From contig CAIIXF020000010.1 of the NCBI GenBank assembly GCA_903813345.2, positions 9,168,349-9,232,348 on the forward strand: a DNA stretch of 64,000 nt, given 5' to 3'. How positions within the stretch are numbered: position 1 is the first letter of the stretch; each line of letters begins with the position of its first letter. The stretch comes from Owenia fusiformis. Its lineage: Eukaryota > Annelida > Polychaeta > Sabellida > Oweniidae. Shown here piece after piece: positions 15,101-23,069 of this stretch. Both the position numbers and the translations under genes were made by a program. The notes under the pieces are model-generated. The model made no database searches and was not told the origin of the DNA. It saw nothing but the letters and a program-made list of their open reading frames with translations.

Positions 15101-18100
15101 ACAGTATATGTTCCTGTTGTCATGGCAACTCTGATGCTCTCTCAAGAATATCTCGGTCAGTATTACTTTGATTCAAACTTGTAATTTTAACTAATGAAAT
15201 TATGTCATCTATTTTACTAGTTGGTGGATAAAATGTCTGTTTAGGGAAGTATATACTCATCTGGTAATTTAACAAAATGAAACTTTTGGATTTTTGACAT
15301 TATAGAGGAAACAACAATTATTATAATTCCAATATGCAATGTAATTGAATTATTTCAGGTTCTAAGATAGCATGCTTTGCACCAGAATCATTTTCTGATA
15401 GCCAATCAGAAGCCTTGAATGAGTACTGCTGGACCAATGGCTACTGGATTGCAAATGACACTGCGATGGAAAGGTCATTGTATACCCAACCTCACAGGTT
15501 CTATCCCTACTACCTTCCCCTACAAGCCATCCTTTTCGTCATACCAATACTAGTATGGAACGTCATGACAAAATCACGACTTTTAGCAATTATTAAAGCA
15601 ACAGAGCAATTTTTGGAAGATTTGTTGGAATTATTAAACCCGAAACAAGAAGAGAAGGAAACTGATGAAGAAGTTGAGAAAATGCACATTAAGGTGAAAG
15701 AAATGATCGGACACTATCACCAGATAACTTTGGAATTTGCCAGGGATTCAAAGCTGTCTGTCATATTGTGTGTACGTCTCTGTATAGAGCTGGGTTTCCT
15801 TTTGTTATGCATAGGAGGTCAGTTTTTTATATATGATCACCGCAACAAGGTGTATCATTGTTCTTTGCCTTCAATGGGTCAAGATGAGGTACTCTGCGTC
15901 GTACCAGTTCTCGACCTACTGGATATTATTTGGACAATTAATTTTGGTGCGTTATGCATCGCTTTAGGATTAAACTTTCTATTCATAGCCATGACGTATT
16001 ACTCAATACATCAGGAAACTGTAGTGGACTTATATGAAGGTCTACCATTCACTTTTGATATGCCAAAAGTTCAATGGGAGGATATATTCATGAAGCACTC
16101 GTATGAGTTAATGTGTGTAATCTTTGAAGAGAATAACAACATCACGATGCAAGCGTATATATTACGGACAATAAAGCCCCCTGATGCCATGATGTTTAAA
16201 TCTCCAGCAAACTCTGAAACTACAGGATCAACCCTAAATCTTACATTTGAAACATCAGATTTCAAACCGGATGCTGCCGGCTTCAAAACTAATCAAGATT
16301 CAGAACACATAAATACTACATCTGATGTTTACAATGTTGACAATTGTCAAAAGAACCCTGATACTGAGTTAATACGATACGAATCAGACAATGTTAAACT
16401 GATTGATTTTCAAAATAACAATGAAAGTAATCAATTAAAACAGTTTGATGACAGGGATGAGGATGACCAATCTATTTGTTCCAAATCTTCAAATAATTCT
16501 GAGTTGGTACTTACTGAGAAAATTACTGTATTTCCTAAAGTGAACAGTGAGCCTAACTCACCTACTGAGAATGGACCTGTTAGGAAGCGAACCATTCAAG
16601 AGAGTGATGTCTGAGTACCTAGATTTGAATACTGAACATGGATTTGTCTAGCTACAAGGTCTTGTAACCACCCCCCCCCCCCCCCTCTCAAATGCATATC
16701 CCAACCTGTATGAGAAGGTGTGAAGTCAATTAGAGGGAGGGGGTCACAAAGGCTTGTAGCTATACTAAACATGGATTGCAAATACTTGTAACTAAAAGTT
16801 AACTAAAAATTCTTTCAAAATCATTTTGAGCACTTTTCATGTGATTTCGGCCGGGAAACCCCCTGGAAATTTTTAAAAAGTGAACTGGCAAATCCTGGCT
16901 ATGGGCCTGAGAGATATTCTGATCATTTTTAGAATATTACATTAATGGAATGCCAGATGAAGAGAAACTGCAGCCAGAATAAAAGTTTTAGAAGTGATCT
17001 TCTGTTAGAGGAGCTGTTGTTTGTGTCAATGGTCATTTGAACCTTATTTTAACTTTAAAATCAAGTTCAATGCTTAACATTCTTTGCAATGTATATAAAT
17101 ATTGCATGGATGTATAAATACAACTATTTTCTTCTCTGTTGTTAAGTTTTGTAAGAAAATGTTCAAACTGCAAAGTGTAAATATAAAAATATACATGCAA
17201 TAAATAAAAATTGAATAAAATCATTACATACATCCTTCGAGATCGGTCCAATCACTATTTTCATAGCAGATCATGTAATGCAATGAATTACTCTTGGGCC
17301 AAGGATGCATTACATATATCATGGGCTTCTCTTGAAAGCCCATGCATATATTAAAAGGACATCATCAAAAACTATAAAATGTGATATTGGCCAATTTTTG
17401 ACCAGCAAGTGGCATTTTTATCATTCCCTACCTCCGGCAGAAGGAAACTTAAATGCCATCATGCCAGCTGTGAATAGAACAATCTAAAGGTGAGTCACTT
17501 ACCATGTTTAGGACTGAGTATGGGGAATGGGTCTCCGATCTTCCAGAAGAAGAAAACAAAGATTGCCCACGATGTGATTGCCAGAGTGAGACGAACATGC
17601 ATCTTCTTAGAAACTGAAATATAAACAATTTCACAGTCCATAAGTATTGTTAATAATTGTGACACTGCTGTACTTGTACACTCTCATATAAGAAACAATT
17701 TGTACTTCTTAACATAAACCTTTACTCTGAGAGATGCACAAATATTAAAGATTACTAAGAATCAATAACATAAAAATTACTTTGAAGTTTCTCACATTTG
17801 ATCAGTACGTACGAATGTGCACACATCCCTGGTATTTACCATTATATAAGTCAGATATGTGACTTAGATAAAAGTTTGTAGTTTTCCCAAAAGAGGACTC
17901 ATAAAACTATCAATTTCAAAGTAAAATACATTTGCATCGCTCACAATTATGTTAGATATTTCAAAAACTTTATATAAAATGGGTACAGAAAATACACATA
18001 TGGAAGAGTAATTGATATACAGTGCAATATTTGAAGCTGTCCTTACTGAAGCTGACATTGCTGCAGATGTAGTACCCGATATAGAAAGGGACGATGACAA

Positions 18101-21100
18101 TAACCATAAACAGCATGCAGTATATTCCCATCATCCAGTGGAACTTACGAGAGCTGAAAAAATATATAAACTATACTGAATCAAAGTGGCTTGTACAAAA
18201 TATACATTTATATGTATATATGGTAACTTACAGGATGTCAGAGATCAAAAAGCGATGAAATCCCTGATTATAAAATATTTCTCATAAAAATATCAAGTTG
18301 GATTCAACAAGGCTATAACTTTAGTTTTTTCCACAACTAATAATTCCAAGGTACATGTAATACCATTTCATGTATACTACATAGTTTTCTATTCTTAATG
18401 CCTCCAGCTTTCAATTTTGACCTAAACTTTATTTTCATATCAAGAAATGCTGAGCTTCGTTTGGGGAGGTATTTGGAGGGTAGAGTGCTGCTAAAGTCCA
18501 TAAAATTCCAATGGCAATGGTTCTGATTAACTGGTAAATTGCAGAGGATTCTACATCAATACACAAAATGTTATGTATGTTATCTTACCTTGCTTCTAGG
18601 GCCCCCAGGATTTCAAAAATGATTAACTCAAACATGGTACAAGAGAGAGAAAAACATGCTGAGAAACTGAGCAACACTGTCAGGTCATGCACCTGGAACA
18701 ATAAATACATGTAACTATGTCACAAAGTTTTTATTCCCTCCAAATTTGGAGATCAATAATAATAGAGTAGGTCCTGTCTAATCCGAACACCATTGGGACT
18801 GGCTTAAAGCCTTCAGATTAGGAGGTGCTCACATTTTAAGGTTTTTGCATTGGTAAGATTCTGGATTTTTAGGAAATGTGAACACATTCTAAATAAATAT
18901 TTTTAGTTCTATTTACACATAGCATGTATATGGCATTGGAATAATTTGAAAATTAATTAGTTATGGTAGAAAGACAGATTATGATTGAAGCCATTCAATA
19001 TTTTTACAAAAGTTTGGATATTATAATAAAAAAGTGATTAGTAGAAAATGTTTGAATGATTTTGGTAGAAAGCATGCTATAGATTAGACAGGTTAATTTT
19101 ACAAATATGATTGTTCTTTGTTCAAATTGGGAGGTGTTCATATTTAAGTGTTTTTATCATGGGAGTCAATGGGAGGAAAAATGGGACCGAAAAAAAGCGT
19201 TTAGATTGGGAGGTGTTCGGTTGTTCGGATATACAGGTTTACTGTAGTTTGAATGAATAGTGATTTAATGTATAACAAGTGCATATATTGATCTATAAAG
19301 ACCACAATTGTAAAGTTAAATCACAATCTCATGTTAATGTCAACAAGATCAACTAGTTGCATGCTAATGGAGTTTTAATCGATAGAAAATATTTGAAAAA
19401 TTACTTTTGTAAGTTTTCACCCTTCGACATATAAAGTAATGGCATTTTAGTCTGATCTTAGCAAAACTATTACTGTCATCTATTTTTCCATAGCGATAAA
19501 TTAACCATAATATTATTTTTACTGAAAGTAGTCTTTGTAGAATTATACTCGCTATTACAATAAAACAAACCTCATAATCTTTAAACAGTTTCTTCAAGAA
19601 AAATACCCATCCTCCACAGAAGAAAAGAACCTGCAATATGAAATATATTTTCTGAAATAAAACATTATCCAAAGCTGGAATAGCGTAATATAAAATGAGT
19701 TTTAAAACAAGGGCTGATCAAAAGGTTTCTTACTGTTGGCTCTAGATTTTGTAATAAGAGAACTTGGATGCTCAAACCTTTACATGAGACAGCAGGCGTT
19801 TCATTAGCAGGAGGTAACAGGCGATTTTCACCGGTTGTTTTCACAAAATTGCCTGTTGTTTTTAGGGACTTTTCAATTTTTCCATGTTAAAGGACGTTAT
19901 ACACCCGCCATTGGGATCTCCCCATGGGAAAAAAATAATTCATCTGATTTTTCAAAATGAGTATTCTGCTTCAATTATTACATTTATATGCACACTAGTA
20001 TCTTGTTGACCTATATTCAGCACTGTATTGATGTATAGGCCACTTATTAGGGTCATAATTCAATCATGAAGTGTAGAGGTATAGATTTCAAACCAGGAAG
20101 TATTTTTGTGTCTGTCAAAATCCATTTACATCCTACGCATCCCTGCATCTTATCCAAATATGTTACTACATAATTAAATATAATAGTATAATCTTTGGTT
20201 TTACAAACTTGTATGATATTTGATAAGTGTAAAAGTTGTTTTTGGAGCATTTTTCTATAGCCATTTTGTAGGGAAAAAAATGATGAAAAAATGTACAATC
20301 TTTTAATTTTAAGTATGACCTGAATCGATTGCAAACTTCATATTTGCACATTTGATGAGATAAACCATTTGTGTCGTATTGTGAAATTATTAAGTTTGCA
20401 ATCGATTCAGGTCATAGTGTATTTTTGGCATTTCTGTGATAATCAATTGAAACCAATGGCCTCTATTGGGATCTGCTGATATCCTCATGTTAAGTCAATG
20501 GTGCACATCCCCATGTAAGTCAATACAACCTTACTGAACGAAATGATCCATATCTCAGCTTATGTGTGTCCGAGCACTTTAATATTTTCCAAAGTATTAT
20601 ATGACATTTTATTCTTCATGTTACACCTACGAATGATTCATTTTGACCATAGGGATATTTGTCAATAATTGCACATCGTCCTTTATGATTTCCATTAATT
20701 TTGCCTGTTATTTTCATTTAATTAGCCTGTAGTGAGAAATTATTGTGAAACCCCTGAGACATGGTAATACGTTCGCTTTAAACACTTGGAGTTTTAAATA
20801 AATTGGTCCATTGGTAGTGACACAGAGTCAATACACATTTTCAATGATAAAGTTAGGTCATGGGCTTTCAACTTTCTAATTGAAAGCCCATGGTTAGGTG
20901 GAGCAGTTTTTTTATAAAAAATTGTACTAAGCAGCAGTTTTAAAAATTTCTAACACTAAGTAGTGGCATTTGTCAACAGACTGTAGTAGAAATCATGTTT
21001 AAGTAGGTTTTATGAACCAATTTAAATGAAACTCGTACAGTTTCAAGCAAACTGTCCTGTCTCATGTTAAAATTTGAGCATCTAACTCTTTGATCGGCCC

Positions 21101-22482
21101 TTGTACATACCCAAGTGAATACAGTGTATATCTTTGATAGGTTCAATAAATGAGTGACTACTTACATGGGCTTTCAACTTTCTCTTGAAAGCCATGCTGC
21201 TGACATTCAAGTTGCACCACTACATCACACTGCACATGATTTAAAATCTAAATTCAATTCTTTTGATCTCACTCCGATTGTAAATCAGTTACAAAATCAA
21301 AATTATCCTGATAACTTGGTGCACATGCTATCTATTGCAAGACCTACGCCTGCCACAACCGTCACCATGTTAATCAGTGTTTTTTAAGTAGCGCAAGGAT
21401 CCTGCCATGACCGTGGTAGTGTTATCGTGTAAGCCTGGTATAACCGTGACAGGCTGGTATAACTGTGACAATGCTGTATTCTATTGCAAGGCCTGTCATG
21501 ACCCTGGAAATGTTATCTTGGAAGCCTGGCGCGACCGTAGCCTTTATTGTGGTTTATAAGCGAATGTGAATATTAATGTATAGTAGTAATTTTGATTTTG
21601 ACATGATTAGGTAGTTAAACACCATGATCATAGTATTAAACTGTTCAATTGTAATGAGGATCACTTAAAATTGTTAAGGATATTCCTGGCATTAATGTCA
21701 TACATATTTACTAATCATTGCAATACATTATAACGGTCATAGTAGAACTAAGCCTAAATCTCTACATTACCACCCTCATACCTGGCATTGCAATACTATA
21801 TTACATTGTCACGTTCATACCAGGCTTTGCGATCCCATAATACATTGTCATGGTCATGCCAGGTTTTCAAATACACATTGTCACGGTCAATTATAGCAAT
21901 CATAAATTTCTACATTACCACTCTCATACCCGAACTTGGAATACTATATCACATTGCCATGGCGGTCATACCAAGCCTTGCAATACTATATTACATTGCC
22001 ATGGTCATGCCAGGCTTTGCAATACACATTGTCACGGTTATAGCAGTCCTAATCGTAAATTTCTACATTACCACTCTCATACCTGAACTTGCAATACTAT
22101 ATTACATTGTCACGGTCATGCCAGTCCTTGCAGTACTATATTACATTGTTACGGTCATACCAAGCCTTGCAGAACTATATTACATTGTCACGGTCATGGC
22201 AGGCATTGCAATATAATACAGCATTGTCGCGGTTATACCAGGCTTTCACGATAACATTACCACGGTCACGGCAGGATCCTTGCGCTACTTAAAAAACACT
22301 GAATAACATGGTGACGGTTACGCCAGGCGTTAGTCTTGCAACAGATAGGGTCTCACTTGGTGTTGGGCGATAATAGATGATTTTTAACTATTATAGAATT
22401 TACTATTATTTCAAGCATAAAATGAACATATCGGGCTTACCTGAGAAAAGAACATAACACAAGAATCGACGATGAATGACAT
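125..22482 (-). CDS. GPR89: GPR89 / Golgi pH regulator, 3' end beyond left edge
   Basis: Multi-pass membrane protein of the Golgi pH regulator family, an anion-channel-like protein that acidifies Golgi lumen in animals (family knowledge). Coding exons read on the minus strand: 22482-22441, 19630-19571, 18692-18589, 18153-18047, 17613-17503, 3187-3067, 2678-2491, 2077-1989, 1499-1407, 569-474, 214-125. All have GT donors and AG acceptors and phases join exactly, giving 367 residues. Start MSFIVDS matches the family start. Diagnostic stretches: LFKDYE (exon 2), CTMFELIIFEILG (exon 3), FWKIGDPFPILSPKHG (exon 5), GRVGVIGVTVMAFLSGFGAVN (exon 6, quoted in part), GIWGMIKTVTTS (exon 7), KTFKGKYFNILGYFFSVYC (exon 9), YLGIQFD (exon 10). 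The usual protein is about 455 aa, so roughly 90 C-terminal residues are outside. Intron 5 (3188-17502) hosts four genes on the other strand. Exon 2 has a weak donor (GTTTGT). Confidence 0.95.
1606..1783. mobile_element. MITE, family with ACAGTAAAACCT ends (copy 1)
   Basis: About 178 bp. Left end ACAGTAAAACCT...GTGAAACACC and right end AGGTGTTCCACTTTACAGG...TTTCACAGTACTG are inverted relatives. Lies in a GPR89 intron. No coding capacity. Confidence 0.5.
2916..3020 (-). mobile_element. Short interspersed repeat, ATGTCACCACC family (copy 1)
   Basis: Reverse-oriented copy of an element of about 105-125 bp whose ends ATGTCAC(T/C)ACC are imperfectly inverted. Contains GCCATTTGT(G/T)ACAGA. Copies recur at 14496, 37133, 41130, 47262 and 48245. 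It ends about 45 bp from GPR89 exon 6. Confidence 0.5.
4469..6020 (+). CDS. Pannexin/innexin-family channel subunit, paralogue 1
   Basis: Exons 4469-4622 and 5041-6020, phase-1 intron of 418 bp (GTATGT...TTTCAG), 377 aa. Four membrane segments: TM1 in exon 1 (about 29-49), TM2 around 105-125 after QPQRF, TM3 ending FYIYDY, TM4 in IGALGLAGLIDCLYLIGAA. Extracellular loop 1 has the cysteine pair C57 and C75 (SKIACFP...HCW); loop 2 has YYC...AHC. After TM4 comes the family signature ELPFEPSLP, then FRENNAVMSQLYVLKS, which resembles the pannexin LPTFD...EENxxxxKxYxxL region. The innexin YYQWV motif is replaced by RFFAI, so it is closer to pannexins in look, though both are one superfamily. N87/N88 (NNTT) is a glycosylation sequon in loop 1. 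The exon 2 start could be misread as a separate ORF with an upstream ATG at 4974, but that ATG is intronic. AATAAA at 6128. Confidence 0.9.
4633..4870 (+). other. Polypurine tract in intron of pannexin paralogue 1
   Basis: Nearly 240 bp in which G and A dominate the plus strand (AAGGGGAAGGAGTAGGGGAA and similar). It sits directly after the donor at 4623. Simple low-complexity sequence with no coding reading. Confidence 0.6.
6128..6133 (+). terminator. Poly(A) signal AATAAA, pannexin paralogue 1
   Basis: 108 bp after the stop codon; the first AATAAA downstream. Confidence 0.5.
6277..6421. mobile_element. Degenerate MITE of the same family, between pannexin paralogues 1 and 2
   Basis: GAACCTGTAAAGTGGATCACC at the left and AGAGAGGTTTAACAGGGA at the right resemble the ends of the 1606-1783 element. 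This is the only recognisable content of the 6021-7217 gap. Confidence 0.35.
7218..8511 (+). CDS. Pannexin/innexin-family channel subunit, paralogue 2
   Basis: Exons 7218-7368 and 7652-8511 with a 283-bp phase-1 intron (GTGAGT...TTCCAG), 336 aa. The first exon (50 codons) encodes a short cytoplasmic start, the conserved VTDFSAH block and TM1, ending SQEHI|G exactly as in the neighbouring paralogues. Loop 1 cysteines C56 and C74 (KISCFPP...HCWVKGYW) and loop 2 cysteines (FFCLLPEG...IYC) are present. The TM2 block QPQRFYSILLGAQAM and the C-terminal block SLPFDVGIPQ...YKENNAIMTQLYVLKS match paralogue 1 closely. N87 (NLT) is a loop 1 sequon. The C-terminal tail is the shortest of the four, ending about 15 residues after LYVLKS. 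AATAAA at 8878. Confidence 0.9.
8878..8883 (+). terminator. Poly(A) signal AATAAA, pannexin paralogue 2
   Basis: About 370 bp after the stop codon. Confidence 0.4.
9935..10008. repeat. Three 22-bp tandem repeats upstream of pannexin paralogue 3
   Basis: The unit GACACACCATCATGGTGCAA(CT) contains the palindrome CACCATCATGGTG. The array ends 92 bp before the ATG at 10101, so it may sit in the promoter or 5' UTR. The rest of the 8512-10100 gap is AT-rich sequence in which I see no gene. Confidence 0.75.
10101..11548 (+). CDS. Pannexin/innexin-family channel subunit, paralogue 3
   Basis: Exons 10101-10251 and 10668-11548 with a 416-bp phase-1 intron (GTAGGT...TTCCAG), 343 aa. Exon 1 gives the VTDFSSFKIVYLLTVYLP block and TM1, ending SQEHL|G. 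Loop 1: AKIACFPN...HCWSEGFY (C56 and the paired Cys). TM2 follows QPHRFF. Loop 2 carries FYCVLPGNYTNQVHC, with a sequon at N223. The C-terminal block reads ELPFDVDYP...FWENNPITTQLFMVQS. Unlike the other three, its sequon is in loop 2 rather than loop 1, the position used in PANX1. Three 22-bp palindrome-containing repeats lie about 95-165 bp upstream of the ATG. AATAAA at 11793. Confidence 0.9.
11793..11798 (+). terminator. Poly(A) signal AATAAA, pannexin paralogue 3
   Basis: About 245 bp after the stop codon. Confidence 0.45.
12110..12300. repeat. Interspersed repeat with relative near 16790-16915
   Basis: AAAAATTCTTTCAGAATCAT, GAGCACTTTTCA, ACCCCCTGGAA and TAATCCTGGCTA occur in the same order at 16800-16915 after pannexin paralogue 4. 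Both stretches adjoin a homopolymer G or C run (12125-12133; C15 at 16671-16685). The remainder of 11549-12968 shows no gene. Confidence 0.45.
12969..13535. repeat. 47-bp minisatellite, about 12 units
   Basis: Unit start GATCATTGGGTTTCAAGTGG recurs every 47 bp from 13040 (13087, 13134, 13181 and so on). Because 47 is not a multiple of three and the unit lacks forward stops, all three plus frames stay open. Lies between pannexin paralogues 3 and 4 inside GPR89 intron 5. Confidence 0.9.
14496..14618 (-). mobile_element. Short interspersed repeat, ATGTCACCACC family (copy 2)
   Basis: ATGTCAACTGCCATTTGTTA at the left and TGGTGGTGACAT at the right give the clearest inverted ends of the family. 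It lies 390 bp upstream of pannexin paralogue 4. Confidence 0.5.
15005..16614 (+). CDS. Pannexin/innexin-family channel subunit, paralogue 4, long C-tail
   Basis: Exons 15005-15155 and 15359-16614 with a 203-bp phase-1 intron (GTCAGT...TTTCAG), 468 aa. Exon 1 contains VTDFSVYKVVYILTVYVP and TM1, ending SQEYL|G. Loop 1: SKIACFAP...YCWTNGYW; N83 (NDT) sequon. TM2 follows QPHRFYPYYLPLQAI, the form nearest to vertebrate pannexin HKFFPYILLL. Loop 2 has YHC...VLC. The intracellular block GLPFTFDMP...FEENNNITMQAYILRTI is followed by a tail of about 150 residues rich in Asn, Asp and Ser, absent from the other three, which could be a regulatory cytoplasmic domain (inference). This is the most diverged copy and lies 3.5 kb from paralogue 3, beyond a minisatellite. 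AATAAA at 16978. Confidence 0.9.
16978..16983 (+). terminator. Poly(A) signal AATAAA, pannexin paralogue 4
   Basis: About 365 bp after the stop codon. Further AATAAA words lie at about 17200-17217. Confidence 0.4.
18767..19246. mobile_element. MITE with CCTGTCTAATCCGAACACC ends, GPR89 intron 2
   Basis: About 480 bp. The left end GTCCTGTCTAATCCGAACACC is mirrored by GGTGTTCGG...TTCGGATATACAGGTTTACTGTA at the right. AT-rich interior without coding sequence. Confidence 0.6.
20314..20416. repeat. Perfect 25-bp inverted repeat (hairpin), GPR89 intron 1
   Basis: Arms 20314-20338 (TATGACCTGAATCGATTGCA...) and 20392-20416 are exact reverse complements, with a 53-nt spacer. It could be the relic of a small inverted-repeat transposon or a transcribed hairpin. 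Confidence 0.8.
21328..22348. mobile_element. Foldback-type element with long inverted ends, GPR89 intron 1
   Basis: The left end (CTATCTATTGCAAGAC at 21328, then ACCGTCACCATG and TTTTTTAAGTAGCGCAAGGA) is mirrored at the right end up to 22348. The inverted arms share well over 100 bp. The interior consists of diverged repeats of about 35-40 bp containing ATATTACATTGTCACGGTCAT. Reading frames across it are by-products of the repeat. No transposase seen. Confidence 0.65.
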
Positions 22483-23069
22483 CTTGCTTGTTACAGTTTG
22501 TATGGAAGCGCTAATGAAGCAAAATTGACGAAAGGTTCCACATCATAACAAATCAAAAAGTTTGCCAGAAACTTATTTGATAAATCAAATTTGATTGGTC
22601 AGAAATTATTTAATGCTTTCATAGTTCTTCCCTAAATTTAAACACAGCTAATATATTTATGTAATTTGATATATTGTAATAGAATACATGTTAAACATAG
22701 GTTTGAAAGATACGATGCATTTTTATTTAAATCACTAAATCAATTGTAATTGAGGAAATTCCATGTAATGTCAAAATCTCATCAGCCAATCAAATGAAGG
22801 ATAACAAGTACTTGAAGGTCGGCAGGGGAATCCCTTGCTGTTCTGATCAATAGATTTTCTCCCGAAAAACTACGAATAATTATTACGATTATCGCAAAAT
22901 TGAACACGAAAATCATTACAAAATCTTTTATTATTAACAATAGTGATAATAATAAAATTGTTGTTTCATCCAAATGTATTTTGATACCAGTGTACTATCG
23001 TACATTTGAGACGTTCCTTTTACCGGGAAGGTGAGGCTGTTATTCCAAATTCGCCATGTTTTTTCGACC
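22483..23069. promoter_or_regulatory. Shared upstream region of GPR89 and USP25/28 (head-to-head)
   Basis: The 587 bp between the two start codons must contain both 5' UTRs and both core promoters unless either gene has an untranslated exon elsewhere. An ETS-like ACCGGGAAG lies near 23020. I see no TATA box at a convincing distance from either ATG. The bidirectional reading is inferred from geometry only. Confidence 0.55.

Noticed and set aside
4469-16614. Alternative assignment of the four channels to LRRC8 or CALHM
   Set aside because: No leucine-rich repeats follow, and the CFP...CW loop 1, LPF(D/E) and ENNxxxxQxYxL blocks fit innexin/pannexin better.
21788-22292. Open frames with repeated ITLSRSYQ / YYIVTVMPxLA units
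   Set aside because: By-product of the foldback element's internal repeats; frames overlap and have no conserved domain.
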